Positions 34,264 through 48,500 of a stretch of DNA of 64,000 nucleotides are shown here, one piece after another. Source of the DNA: Augochlora pura (taxonomy: Eukaryota; Arthropoda; Insecta; Hymenoptera; Halictidae); contig NC_135781.1 in the NCBI RefSeq assembly GCF_028453695.1, forward strand, positions 12,461,640 to 12,525,639. Reading direction: 5' to 3'. Within the stretch, counting starts at the first letter, position 1. Each line of letters begins with the position of its first letter. Both the position numbers and the translations under genes were made by a program. The notes beneath the pieces were generated by a model. That model searched no databases and was not told the DNA's origin. It worked only from the letters and a program-made list of their open reading frames with translations.

Positions 34264-36541
34264 ACCACCTCGTCGTCTTCGTCTGTCGCACGGGAAATCC
34301 ATTAAAATGGATGCGAGACGGTTTTTGGCGATGGCAATGTTGGTGGCTCGCAGCATCCTCGATGCCAACCCACGCCGGCAACCTAACCCACTGCCTCCGA
34401 GCGACGAACATGCAAATTCGAAACCGGTTACGCGAACATTTTCACATCCGGAATGACGCGGTAACGAGAGAAATCCAACGAGACGTCTCCTGGATAATTT
34501 CCTTTCTGCGACGAACGAGGATATTCTCCGTCCGCGCACGATTGTTCCGCATCCTAGGGGAGGGAGCACGTTCCTTGCCCGGATTCTGCGTTCCCGATAG
34601 GGTTTACCACATTTTTAGAGTTTCCCGGGTCGAATCTGTGTGTTGGATGTCGGATGTCGGAAGTCGTAGCCGAGAAAGAACGTTCACTTGTCTACACATT
34701 ATTTGTTCGATTTTGTGGTCACCGAATAGAATCGACATGTTTGCGTTTTGACATTGTCTACTGGTCGATGTTAATTTATTTATTTTTATTTATGTTTGTT
34801 ATACCTTGTATTATATTTACTTATACCTTATATTTATTTAACCCTTTGTAGGCAATGATTTTTCAACACTTCGACTCCTATGTTATGGATATGTGAATGA
34901 CGAATTTATTTGAAGTCTTATTAGAAGATTTGAAAGTAAATTGATACGATAATTTCTTATATTTTTCTAATTTCATTAGGATCTCTAAAACGAGAGGATA
35001 TTGAAAACGTAACTAATGCCATACTACTTAACTTTTCAGTTTCAATTTTTAAGTAGAATACTTTAATTGTGTGACATTTTTCGGAATAATGTCATGGCAA
35101 ACAAAGTTTTAAAGTGTTTCAGGACGTTCTTTTCATAAAACTCAATTATATATTAGAGATATTAAAATTATGAGAACAATGAACGATATATTACCTTGAT
35201 ATTTTGTTATACACGTGATGAAATTAGAGCTTTGTAATTTCTAGAATAAGATGGACAATTCTGATGTTGTCGATATGTCGATATCTCTCCTGAAAGCGTT
35301 AATAATTCGCTAATAATAAAAAGATGAGAAAATTTCTATCCACTGTATATCTATGTTTATTTCAATGTTTAAACATTACTAACAGAGATCTCCACCTCCA
35401 GAGGTTGGTAAGTACGAATTGTGCAGAGATTGCAGTAAGACTTATACGAGTTAAAGCATGGGTTTTAAGAGAAGTTGTAAATGCTTGATAAAATTTGACA
35501 ATGAAGGAGAAGATGAAGTACCTTTTTTTCTGAACTATTGCTTCCCCGAGAGCAATTGTGAAATGTTGCCTGACTTCGGTCGCGGAATGTCAGACTTCGC
35601 GATGTTTCAACTTGGGCTGGCAGGCCGCGTTACAGTTCACGCGAAGTACTTGACTAGTTAGCTTCACAAATTCTGTGCTTTGAACTTTGGCCTATTAAAA
35701 TAATGTTGCTCTTTCGACGATGGCACACTGACCCGTTGCTTTCGCAGCAATTTTACAATTAATCGCGCCGGCGTAACACTGCTTTCTACTTTCGAATCGG
35801 CGTTGCAAATAAAAGCTCAGACGGCAAATTTCAGATCGACATAACTTTAAGATAATATTTAATATTTCGTTGGAAAATCAAGGTTAACCCGGTTTCTAAT
35901 TCCGACGTCCTCTATTAGTTTCCAAAGCCGGCTGCTAGAATAAATATGCGTAAGTAAAAACCAACAGGCAGTTTGATAATTCTGTGCTCCGGCCAAACTC
36001 TGTTTAAACTCCTCCCACGTCATTAGTTTGGCAATGTGTGTAGTAAGTATATGAATTATATGATTTACTTCATTTGAACTTTTAAGAAAACATTGAATTA
36101 GATTGTTATACTATACGCATTTATGAATTTTATTACAGTATATGAATTCTCTTAAAATTATTAAAAGAATAAACACAATTGCATTAAGCTTCTATTTCCA
36201 ATAATTAACGTAGATAATTTCTATGTTACACGAAGATATCTATAGTGCAACACTAAACCTATCGAATTCTGAAAGTGATTAACGTTTCTTCCTTTACAGG
36301 AATGAGAAAGTGTATTCATACTTCTCGTTATTTTTATTCAAACGTAAGCTGAATAAAAGAATTTATTCAATCGGTTTCTAATAAAAAATTTTGAAAACTC
36401 TAAAAATGGAAAAAATAAGAGCGGTTACTGTGATAGTCATTTCTGATTAAGTGTTACCTTATTTATGTCATCATAACACTAATAACCACTTGCAATATGA
36501 CAACGAGTCGGACTCGCGACAAGAATTTTATACATGATGCA

Positions 36542-36792
36542 TTAACCCCTTGCCCTACTATTTTCTTCATAGTTACAAAGATAAGCACTACTTCTACTGT
36601 AGTAATTTTTTAGAAGGAAAAGGAAAAATATTTATTGCGTTTGTCTACATTTACTTGAATGGTTAAACATCGATGTCAAGGGGACAGAATTTTATTCCGG
36701 CTTAAAAGAACGGAATAACATTTACACTTAACATGATATTAATAGAAACCTCTATGACGAACCAGACTCGTCTAAATATGGCAAGGGGTTAA
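36542..36792. mobile_element. TTAA-flanked piggyBac-like MITE (copy 2)
   Basis: The 243-bp body, 36546-36788, begins CCCCTTGCC and ends with the exact reverse complement GGCAAGGGG. TTAA flanks both ends. The interior is AT-rich without a long frame. It shares the segment ATAAGCACTACTT...TAGTAATTTT with copy 3 (ATTAGCACTTATT...AATAATTTT), supporting a common family. Known: piggyBac transposases use TTAA and leave it duplicated. No transposase is encoded here, so mobility would have depended on a source element elsewhere. Confidence 0.8.
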
Positions 36793-39700
36793 GAATGAAT
36801 ATTATTCATTTTTTCCGAATCGAAACCAAATTTGATTCAATTGCTATCAAAGTTTAGGTCAAAGTGAATGAATACATGAAACAGAAACAAAAATTACCCT
36901 TTTGCATTAGGGATATTATTAAAAACGAAGCATTTTTAAACGTCGTAGCTACGAAAGATATCGCAGTGCATAGGATTAAAACATCTAATCGCTAACCATA
37001 CTTTTAAGACCACGTTCGAGACGTAAGAACCTAGTTCAATGCTTGAATTCGTCCATTCTCTATCGGAAATTGTCAATATTCTGCTGAAACCTCTCCATGT
37101 AACGTTTCACCTTTCAAATAGAGGGTTAAACTTTTCTATACATAATAATCGTAGGGAACTCGGTAGCATGGCCACAGCCGATGGCCGGCAGGCTAGCAAA
37201 TGGCGCCGGATCGTAACACAAAACTAGGAAAACGTCGATTCGAATGAAACACCCCCGCGGGCTCGGTGGGCTGTTGGAAACAGGTGGTCCAGAGGCTTGT
37301 TCTAATGCAACGTCGGCCAATGGCAACATAGGATCGAGCGGCCCGATGTCTCGCGGCGAAAAGCCGCAGGAAACTGTCGGTAACCGTGGACGGTTCCGCG
37401 CGGTTATCCATCCACCTAGGAAGCTCTCGGTCTGGGATATCCTCGCGATATCGTCGCGAAGGTCCGGCGAGGCGACGATGGAAACGAATGGAGAGGATGT
37501 CGGACGGCGGTAGCAATCTGGAGGTATTCCCCGGACAGCGAGAGGCGCGTGACGCGGGGATGAGAAGGCGCGATGACTATGCGATAGGCAAAGAGAGTGT
37601 CAGGCAAAAGGGGAGAGTGTGAGAAAGCGGTGCGAAGGGTGAGAGCGAGCGAGAGGGAGAGGTGGCGGAGTCGTGATTACAGTGCCGTGTATTCAAATGG
37701 TCAGTCGGACTCACACCAATCACAACGAGCAGCACCCCCGAGCATCCCCGATACCCTTGTCTAATGCCAGAGGGACTAACGGCCGGTGTACAGCCCCGGA
37801 TAGCCCCGGTGTGTGCGTGTGCCTACGCACCGATGCCGTGTCCTGTTCCTCGCACATCGAATCGAGAAATGGTAATATGCAACTTGGCCGACAAGCTTCC
37901 CTCCGTCGACTGGAAAATTCGAAGGACCTCCCTAGAGATCGGGGCCGGCCGTTCCGCGACATCGAAAGACCCCGAGCTCTGCCCTTTCATAATAACAGTG
38001 GACACTGCCCGAGCCGCTGAAAGATGGTGCACGCAGCCACGGTGACGAGTACCAGCAAATTGCGAGGCACGTTCGAACAAACTTTCCTTTCCGTCCGATG
38101 ATATTCGCACTTGGGCTACCATGGCTCGGATCTGTCTACTGAACTAAACAAAATCGAGCTGCTTTCGAGTGTTGGAATATGCCAGAATGATTATAATTTT
38201 CTGTCCTTCCACATCTCTCAAAAGTATACAAGTAACTGATTCGTAACAATAATTGTACTCTTTAAATCCTACGATTAGAGTACAGACGCCCGGGAAATTT
38301 ATTTAGGTCTTCTTTCAATTGGCAGAAATAGACGATACATTTCTTTGTTACAACGATCGCGTTCTGTAAAACTGATTGCATCTTCTTTGAAGCGAAAACC
38401 GTTCAATGAAATTTGGAGAAATGAACGCGACGACTTGCCAGCTCCCAAGAATTTTGTTTGTGCGAGAAGAACGATTTGTTTAAATTAAGGTATGTTTGCG
38501 GTGCATGGAAGTTCGTAGAACGTGATGAACACCTCACGGTTCCCAAACATTATGTAAATCCGGCGATCGGCGAACGCGAAAGATAACCTCCTTGTCGACA
38601 GGCGTGATAACTTGTGGGTGGCAGATACGTAGGAGGACGAGAAGGAAGCGGAGAAGATGGCGAGAGGTCGCAGGACGACCCTAGTTAGTCTCGGGTCTAT
38701 GAATCGTTAATGCTAATCAGGATCACCGGGCCCGTGTACGGTGGACTAGGTGACGTCAGCCCTTCGTCAGAGATATGGCTGCGACGAAAGGGACCTTGAT
38801 CAATTAACCCCTCGCGATATTGATAAACCCTGAAACGAACCCGCGGAATCCTTCTGCGGTCATTCCGAGCAGATCAATGCTCGGTGTACCCGTTCAAGAT
38901 CCTCTCGTAGATTAACCACGGGATTAGGATGGCGGACCCGCGACTCTTGAATAATTCCATAGAAACTACACGATCACTTCTATTTCTTATCAATCTTAAC
39001 CATCTTTATTTTAACGAGTCTGGTTTGTAATAGGGATTTTTAGTAGCAACCTGTTACGTATCAATTTTACCGAGTTCTTCTAATTTAAAATCAAATTTTG
39101 TTCCCTTGTCATTAGAACTTATTCGGTCCAGTAAATATCGGCACATAATAAATGTACTTTTTTCGTCTAAGGTAACGGTACGAGAGATAGCATCTTTATC
39201 AAATTTTATTACGATAGATACTATCTTCCGGTCACTATAACATCGAGGCAAGGTTGTGACGAATATTTCATTACTAAGTTCATACGAAGCACGAACGTCA
39301 TTTACCTCTTCTAAATCGAAACAAAGTTTCATAATAAATGGAAATATGAAAGAGACAAATATTGTCCCGTTCCATATGAGAAATGATTGAGCACAGCGAA
39401 TTACTGATCGAAATAGTTGTGAAAGAAATCGTGGCACAGGGGATTAATAAATTAGAAAGGAGATGGATAGAAGTGTTAAACATTTGCAAGCTAATTGTGA
39501 CAGACCGATATTCCGGTTCCCCATGAAAGTGTCATCGCACGGCTGTCTAAACTTCGTATAATTATCAGAACGGTAGACGCGAGTCATGTCCGACGTTAAA
39601 ATAATCGTAAGTTCGCTACGACAACGTTATAGCCATTACCGATAAGCGGATCTCGTAATCGAGGGAGTACAGCGGCGAGAGGCGCAGATTAGTAGAAAAT

Positions 39701-42285
39701 CATTCCCCTTTCCGGAGACTCAGCAGAATCTACGATACCCTAGAACAAACATTTCGTAAAAGGGTGGACGGGGGCGAAAGAGGGTGGTCGGCGGCCGGGC
39801 CACCGTTCCACCCTCGTCCAGTTTAGCCGCGATGTCGACGCCAACCGGGCCAGATAGCAAGTGTGCCTTATCTGCCGGCGAGAATATAAATTTCCGCGGA
39901 AGGCCGGCAATACGTTAGAACGTAAGCACGCACGCACATCCGATCTGCCATCTCCCATTATCCCGACGATGTGTTTGCTCCGCTCTTGACCGAAGATTAA
40001 CGCTCGTCGCCGGGCATCGATCGCGGCGCGTATGCACGCACACGCGTGCCGTCGGATCGTCGAAAAAACGTCGGTATATCGGAGGCTGACCGCCGAGATA
40101 TTTATTGGCGAGGAGCTGCTCGGAATTCTGTGGTAATCGGATCACTGGCATCACCTCTTTAAAGCAGCCAATCCAGAAATTCTTCGGAAATCGACGAGGA
40201 TGCGTTCACGCTTAACTTTTTTTGCAGAATTATGGTAAAATTTACTAACTGGTCGTATTCTGCCAAATTTGATTTCCATAGTAGGGGAACGTCGTATAAA
40301 ATTGGATACGCGGCTCAAACCAGGTACCGTAATTTCTTGAAGATGAGTGATGTGATACGCAGTTCTCATATTAGTGTTACATTGTAAACCGATAAGCGAC
40401 AGTATGTGATCAGTCACAAACTATAATACATTGTAGCTTATAAATTATAACATTTACCAAAACTTGAACGTAAAGAATCCATTATAAATACTGTATGTGC
40501 TTGGATGGGTGTTTCGTTATATCGATTCTCAGCATCCGTCACTTCGGGAACAGTTAAATCGGTGCCCGATAGTTAATGTGTGATACATATATTTTAAAAC
40601 GTAATAACTGTATAATGAAGAGACGCGTGGATGTAATGTTGTTGCCGGTGGTACAAAAAGTCGTGTTTGCGACGCGATGTAGCAGTATCATGTTTTTCCT
40701 GCTCGCTCCCTTTCAAGCCTTCTATTTTAGAGAAGGTAGGAAGGTGGAAGGAGAAGTGGCAGAGGAAGTGAAAGTGAAAATGTAAAATAACAAGAAAGCA
40801 TAAAAATATGTACACGGGAAATGGTTGGGCTTTGGTGGTTGAAGGTTTAGGATTCTGATTGCTTTATGAGTGTGCTCCTCGCTAGGACGGTCGGGGAACC
40901 GGGACCGGGCCCATAAAATGGTTGGACCATGCTGCGTCCAAACAAATACTGCATCGTATTTTGCAGTCTTTACACAACATATTTAGCGTCCAGTCCAACT
41001 TTTTAAGCGTTTGTATTTGACAATTTCCTGTACATTTACCACCGCGTGTTCACATATTTACAACTTTAAGTAAATATAAAATTCAATAATCCATTTCGAA
41101 CTTTTCGAATAGTCCAACAACATGAAGAGTGAACACGATCTTTTCGCGAAAGAATAACTAACATCTCAATGATGAGGGTAAATAGTTCTCAGGGCGAAAG
41201 ATACGGAGATAGATTTCAGGTTCGATCACCGATCTTTTTGATGTGCAAACCGTTGACCAAACGGTCCATCCGGGGGAAACAAGATCCAAGATTGTACACA
41301 GGTAAAACACGTTCCCGTGATCACCGTTGAGTCGGAGTTCACAGGATTTTCTTCGGGACGTCTTAATTACGGGCTACCCCCGTGGATCGAAGTTTCCAAG
41401 GTTTCCGGCAAGTTTCCCCGACCGAAGTTTCCGCACACAGACGAGCGCGTATGCAAGGTTAGGTTTAAGTTCAATCTCATAGATTCAACCACAGCGAAGC
41501 CTGTTTTGGGATGTGAGCGTGTACCTTGGTTCGCCGTGGCTGACTGGTATCGGGGATTGTCGGGGATTAAAAAGGATCCGCGGTGACGGGATTCTTGTAG
41601 CCTCCATATGGTTTCGATTTTATCCTGCCGAAGTCTTTTGCCATTTATTTGTTTCCCGGCTCGAAAAATTTACTAGCTCATCGTGTAATCATATAATCTC
41701 ATATATCATGCTTTGATAGATAACAGATGGATCTATTATCACAAAATATAAAAGCAATGAGGAACTGCCGATACGAGAAAATAGTTTCAAGTGAATCATG
41801 AAATATTTGCATGTACACTTCGAATAGTAAATAAGTTATATATTACTTATACTAAATACACAATAATCTTTGGTTTAACTTTAAATACATCCACGCTTTT
41901 CTATAGTCAAAATAATTCTCGTCCGTTCTTGTTAATCTTCCCTGTTAATCCCATACTTCTTGGATACTCATTACTGCCGATAGATGCCGAAATACACTAT
42001 ATGAAAATATTATGTTACTATAATTATCTTTTACAGGTCCATTAAATCTAAAAAATCAATGACTAGTATCCTGGAATAATATCAGTCGTCAAATATAAAA
42101 AGACGTATTAATGTAATCCTAGATAAACAATTTACTGATTTATTTGAATTAGCTAATCAATCAAATAATAAAAACATTGAAAATTAAATTTCCACTACAA
42201 AATAAAATATAAATAAATTGTCTGGGTTTACTCATGACCAGTCGAGGGTTAAATATGCTTGGTACTTGCTCCGATGCAACAATAT
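36793..42285. other. No gene seen
   Basis: A CpG-rich block spans about 37140-38140, with a GA-rich stretch at 37615-37670. The rest is mixed to AT-rich. Frames on both strands overlap within the block and carry no motif. Confidence 0.55.
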
Positions 42286-42561
42286 TTATATGACCGACTT
42301 GTATTCCATTTTACAGCATAGATATAGTAATATAGATATAGAAGAACTGTAGAACTTACATTGATTGGATCGAATTTTGCTTTTGTTGTCTGCGCCGATG
42401 AAAAGGGTCGTGTCCGTGAAAAAAATGGCTCGATCTAAAATTCCCATTCTCCACTGTAACGATACCGGTTGCATGTGTGTTTGTGGAGTCAGCATATAGC
42501 AGATGGCAAAGCTACCGCAACGAAGCGCGCATAACGAAATATCATGTCCATTGTGATTCAT
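42286..42561 (-). CDS. Candidate coding exon, unrecognised
   Basis: This 91-codon frame starts with an ATG at 42561. A consensus donor, CAAT|GTAAGTTC, occurs in frame at about 42359-42360, which would end the exon after about 67 codons (…NKSKIRSNQ). A possible internal acceptor, ATCGTTACAG, lies at about 42455-42464 but lacks a pyrimidine tract. I do not recognise the protein. The surrounding 4 kb has no other credible exon. Transcript data would decide; chance is the leading alternative. Confidence 0.2.
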   Translation of the reverse strand: MNHNGHDISLCALRCGSFAICYMLTPQTHMQPVSLQWRMGILDRAIFFTDTTLFIGADNKSKIRSNQCKFYSSSISILLYLCCKMEYKSVI

Positions 42562-45500
42562 TAGAACGATGACCGTAATAGTAAAATATACAGCGACTAA
42601 ATATTACATCCCTGCGACAGGTAAACAGGCATTCTTGACCAGCTCAACGCCGACGAATTTCGCGCGCGTCTGTTAACTAGGGAGCTAACGAACGCAATAT
42701 GTCGAATCCAAGGGTGAAAGCGGAAAAGCAGCGGGGTCGAAGCGAACCGAATGGTTCGGGGCAGTGACTGCCAGTCATTGTGAACGAGAAAACGCGTGGC
42801 GAAATGAAGCCGTACAGCCGGCAGCGATTTTTGTCGGTTATTCAGTTATTAGTTCCATTCAGTGAACGGGACCTGTGCGAGACCCGTTAGACGCTTTCCC
42901 ATTTTGACTAGCGATAGCCTATTGTTTGACCGATGAAATTTTCGAGGCTCCGTCGGAAGGTCATGCCGAAAATGCCGACTGCAAGTGTAATACAAGATGG
43001 TTCTTTCCTATTATTTTCGTGAAACACATGGAACAATATCGATAGATTCCATCACTACAAACTAATCAAATATCACACAAAAAGTCGCGTTAAGTACTGA
43101 TTTGTAGGCTCGTAAGAGGAGTCAATTTTTCAAACGAAACAATTTTTTCTCGTCGATGAGACTTGTCTAATCGCAAAGGACATGATTTTCAGATTTCAGA
43201 TGTTGCAGATTTGGGCGCACAGGAGTAATATCGTACAACTGTCGTTAAAAGTTTCCCGTTTAGGGCACTCATGAGACGTCGATCGATAAAGAACGCGATA
43301 AATTCGAAGAGACAAGAAGAAGAGCCCAGTGGTGACTAGTCGATAACAATAGGTCGATCCAATGATAAAAGCAGCGACATTAATTGAGATTTCAGATACA
43401 GCCTGGTGGCTTGTAGTTCCAAGGGGCCGGCTTCGAGTGTCAATGGCCGATGTCGAAACTTTGTACGATACCACGAGAATTGTTGTACCAAAGGAAATAT
43501 ACCAGAAATAGATGATGATTTCGTGAACACTGGTTAAGATGAAAGTCTATTATTTATAAATTTTTTAGGAGTGAAAGAGAGGCGCGTCTCTTGTCATCAG
43601 CGTGGAATATAAAAGCTGGGCTATCAAGTATTCCAGAAAGATGAAGCTGTTACCGTGGCAAAATAAGTTACAAACCGGATAGAAATCTTAAGGCTGAGTA
43701 GGGGGTGTTTTTAATGGGGTGTCTCAGGATCTGAACAGCGTGCTGCCCTCGGACGACGGCGAAGCAAAGCTAGATAGTCGGCTCCTTTGCATTTTAAGCA
43801 AGAACGTGCAGTTTCTTAATAGTTTCGAGCATAATCTGTGATTGATAAGTCCAGTGCACTCTTGGAAAGATCCTATCTCACCGCAACTACTACACTCGGT
43901 TGCAGAAATGCGAATAAAACGACCACTTTTACATCCGGAAGCCGAATTTTCAAAGGATAGCGTTCGGTTACCTTCAAAACTTTGTTGAAACTACTTATTC
44001 GAAAAAATTACCAATATTATCAATATTCTCGATGCCTTTCCGTTTGAATAAAACTTATGTTACCGATGTTGCATCATTTTATCGCTGATCATGCACTGTT
44101 TCTTCTCAGTGTCTCATTCATTAATCTGCTCCTTCATAACATATAGTATCTACACGTCGCTGACATACAATTACATTTCCGAGCAAACCGGATCTGTCGA
44201 CGTGATATCGAGACTCTCGAATTTCATTTCAAATTAATTCACTGCACGTCAGCAAGCTTGATATTATTCCTACTTGTACTAACAGCGGCAAAGTTTCTTT
44301 CCAATTCGAATGACAAGTGGTAGCAAGCATGACATCTTAATGTAAACTTTGCAACTTTCTCATCTTTACCTTAACCAGCTGATCGTGCATGTCGGGTGCA
44401 CTGAATGCAGTTATTATCGCAACCAATCTCGATGATATGGTATCCCACACAAATACTCCGCGAGCGCTGTGCAATCACTTCGATACAATATTCCCTCTCT
44501 ACAATATTTAAACGCGATAACTTTTTTGAAAAATAGACAAAATAATTAGTTTGTTTTAGATGTTAGAAGGTCTACTTTAATAGACAATGTCTGAAAGAAT
44601 TTTTACAAAACTCGTAATTAATTGGAATGACAACAGGGTATTAAAAAATGTTTCTCAATATTTTTAATTGAGTCTGAAACAACAATTTCAACAATGCCGT
44701 ATATAGGTCCAACTAACATAGAAACTTATAGTAAAATTGTTTATTATTCGACTGCGGATGTTATACGTGTGAGATAAAAATGTATTAATTGAATACAAAA
44801 TAGTAAACATGTTTAAAGAAAATGCTATTTTTAGCTTATTAAAATTTCTAACAAACGAAATAAATATAAATGCATATCTTGTGTCTTGTAATCTGTTGAT
44901 AAATTTTTGAAATTTCACTAATTTTGCAATTGCATTTTAAATTATCATCATCTTTCAGCGGAAGAGCACGGTAATTCATAATAATGAAGGGAAAGAAAAG
45001 GGATACCTTTCCGTTGTTATTTTATGGTAATTTAATCTTTAAACATGTTAAACATTTTATTTAGTGCTATAGAAGCAAGGTTTCACAATTTTCTTATTGT
45101 GTTAATGCGACACAGTGCTATACGAGATTTCCTTCAATTATCCTATCGGGTTGGAGCAGAACCGTGTTACATGATGTCGTGTTGTAAGACTACTTGTATT
45201 ACTAATAAGGTATTCATCTTTATCTCAATAACCATGCACGATACTTGAAAACCAGAAATTGCATTTGATGGTCCAACATGTATACAACATATGCACTATA
45301 GCAGCATTTCACTTTTACCTTTAGGGAACAGGTAACACCGTGCGTCGTAAGACGGGTTAAACCAGTCTTCGATAATGAAGCCGTGTCAAAGATCAGGATC
45401 GCGGCTCGTGCCTGCAGAAGGTAGCAGCGGTTTCGTCTAATAAATTTCGGGGAGCGGATGTATTCAGGTAACGGAAGGCTATTACAAGGCGATATCTATC

Positions 45501-48500
45501 GAAGAGGGGTGGATGGGAGGGCCGCCTGGAGAGAAATAAAGAGCGATTGCCTCGGTAAATCAGTGCACCCCTACCCCTCGACGCCCGGCCACCAGCCGGT
45601 TCGCTCGGGCCACCTTCTTTCCCGGTTGCCGTGCTGCATACCAGCCACGAAACGAAGAACACGAAGAACATACGTATCGGGGCATTAGCGGACCTTTGTC
45701 GTCCCCGGCGGTCTCTTTTCCTCGCGTTCGCGTCCTTTTCAACCCATTCGGGCTCTACGACCGCGACGAAGCCCTCCTCGTATTACTTCACGCACTCGGG
45801 CTCTCTTGCTCTACCGGCGTCGTCTCTCCCAAGTATTTCCCGAACAGCGATAAAGCCGTGCAATGCGTCATTCGGCCGCGGAAATAAATTGTCCTCGAAC
45901 ACGAGCGGAATCTTCCCGTGCTTATTTTTACCGGGCCCCGCTAAACCGAGGATTTCGGAAATCGGTCTTCCGCCGAAGTTTCGCGGCCGGAACAGTTTAA
46001 TTTCGCCGGAGGTCTCACGCTCCGGACGATAATCTCCGGATTGCGGTTTAGTGTCGTTTGCCGGAGACAAATCGTGCTCGTCGACCCTGCGTCCAGACGT
46101 GTGTCGCGGAACGTTCGCGATATCTTCGATTTTATGCTATTTTTATCGTCGAAGCCTCCTTCTGCTATGAAGTATGCAGACGCTATGCTATGGTTGTACT
46201 TTACTTTCACCGCGGAAGCAATTAGCTGGTTCGTACATCAAGTGGCAGCATCTTGAAGTAATAAGTACCTGTCTCGATTACGATAAAATGGGAGAATGTG
46301 CGGCCTTTCGTCTTTTATTTCTATCTTTGTTCGCAGCACTTAAAAACTGATTGAGAATATAATGAAACGATCAATGCATCCGCCAGCTCCCTCTGTTCCC
46401 GCTCTCTTTTATCAATGCAACAGATCCTATTTTCACAATAGAGCATAGAAAAATTTTGTTCCGCCATTGTCGAGTTTGCTTACAAATGCGTGGAATTTTC
46501 AGCGAACCCGAACGTTTGATTCGTTTCTCCATCCCGCGATCATTGTTGCCGCAAGCTGCAAATAGGAATTCCCGAAATTACATTGAATATTTATTCTACA
46601 ACACGCACCATAGCGGAAACTCGGTAGAAACAGAAGGTTAAATTAAATAGCATTGGCTTCGCAGCCGAGCGAAACTTTCCGAACAGTAATGCAAGTAGAA
46701 GCAGCTAGCGATGGTCGGACACGAAAGCCGTGTCTACTTGAATTCAGCAGAAGCAAGCCAAGCGTGGAAACTTTTTGCGTTGTTCTCATTCTTGTTTGAA
46801 CGTTGAAATTATATGTATTTTTTCTATTTGTACAGATAATATTCTCTAGTTATATTATACAATTTTTAATTCGGTTCAACGGCGCGAGCCGCGTTCACAC
46901 TATTCCCCGAGGAATTATCCAAGTAAACACGCGCCGAGTAACGCGAGCAATAATTTTTCGAACGGTCCGAATTCCTCATGGGATTAAGCAGAGTGCAGGC
47001 TCGCGCGTGTCTCCGATACGTGACACAGTTATTTAGAACAGGAAGAGTGAACATGCGCGGCCGCCACGATCAAGCTTTACCGTATCACATCGAAACCTTG
47101 CTCACGTAATAATAAATCGACTGATCGTCGTCGATAACAGCCGCAAAGATACGCTGTTATCTCGCGGAACGACCGGCGCGCGGTTGTTTTATACACAATT
47201 TATCGGTTAAGCAATTTGTAAGGGTCCGAGGGCTGCGGGAGAAGCAGCCGCAACGCTGATAACCACTCACTATTACTGTACCATCCTGTGTTATTTCATA
47301 GTACATTGAAGAGAAATCACTGAGAAAATTATACGCGATATTAGAACCGTCGAGCCCTGTACACGACTGATATACATTGTTTTATAACAATGACAAGATT
47401 GGACTTACACAAACTTCGTACAACTTCTGTTATAACATATTCATGAGTAGATAGGTTAAAATGAACATTTTTAGGATATTAGTAACTGCGATAAGCGGCA
47501 ATCAGTTATTTTTACCCATCTAATGGCTGGTAGCATTAGACTAAAAAGAAAATATAATGCAACGTGATCGTAGTTTCATTGAAAACTAGTTAGGGAAGTT
47601 CTAACCGGCATCATTTTATTTCACTGCTACTTCACAAGTAACCTGTTATCCCCTAATGCGGCAGAAGCGGATACGTAGCGTGCAATTGTTACTTCGAGCC
47701 TGATTCAAACCGGATACACGGCGTTCATGTCAGACGTCAGAGAAGTCAAGCGAAAAAAGTGAGACGTGGAACTTCAAAAAGTTTCAGTCACAGGCTGTAG
47801 GCAATAGGCGGTAAGGGACGCGTTGACAAGCCGGCTAAGTGAATGAGAAAGCTCGCGGACAAGAAGCGAAGCTATAAAGTACGATCGCTTGTCTGTCGAC
47901 GCGAGTGACAATAGAAAAGTTGTTAGTTTTTCTATAAATCGGACTTCGCGATTCGTCTTTCGGCACGAAAGCGGTGATCCGTGGAGCGAAGATTGTAAAT
48001 ATCAAATTAAAATTACGTATCTTCGTATACATTGAGCATCAGAATCGTGAACCTTGTTCACGGTACTTCTATCTCTTATCATTTTAGCGATAAAATAAAT
48101 TGTACTTGTGTTATATTTGTAAATTTTGTTTGTAGAATAATATAGAAATTTTTTAACAGAAATTTTTCGGTTCCTAACCGTTTTATACACACAGTCTCGA
48201 CCAATGGGTACTCGTCCGTGATATCAGCGCTGATAGCAGCGTCGAAATTTCCGCGGAATATTCAGACGGTCGCGCGAGTGGAACTTCGAAATTATAAACT
48301 CGTCAGGCGTTTACGAGGAACGATTAAAGCCAGCTCACGCTGCTATCATACGGATCACCGTAAGAAGAAGAGAGGGCTAAACCGAGGCAGAGAAGAGATA
48401 CATTTGCGACTGTGTGCACGTAGTTTACACTGAAGCTAAGCTCGCGATGGCTGCACCACGCACGTTCTCGCATTTTCTCAACGGTTAAACCCTCTCTTTC

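Larger units (their letters stand above)
33111..36541. other. No confident gene; CpG-rich block then AT-rich spacer
   Basis: 33111-34640 is CpG-rich with GA and TC tracts and may be regulatory. 34750-36541 is AT-rich. TTAACCCTTTGTAGG at 34838-34852 looks like one end of a TTAA-type MITE, but no partner end was found. Confidence 0.5.

Noticed and set aside
34838..34860. TTAACCCTTTGTAGG, a possible MITE end
   Set aside because: No inverted partner with TTAA was found within about 700 bp. Single ends at 15898, 42247 and 45352 were also unpaired.
46803..47036. Hydrophobic-start frame resembling a signal peptide
   Set aside because: Set in AT-rich DNA where such runs arise by chance. No promoter or splice evidence. 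The frame at 62276-62482 was treated the same way.
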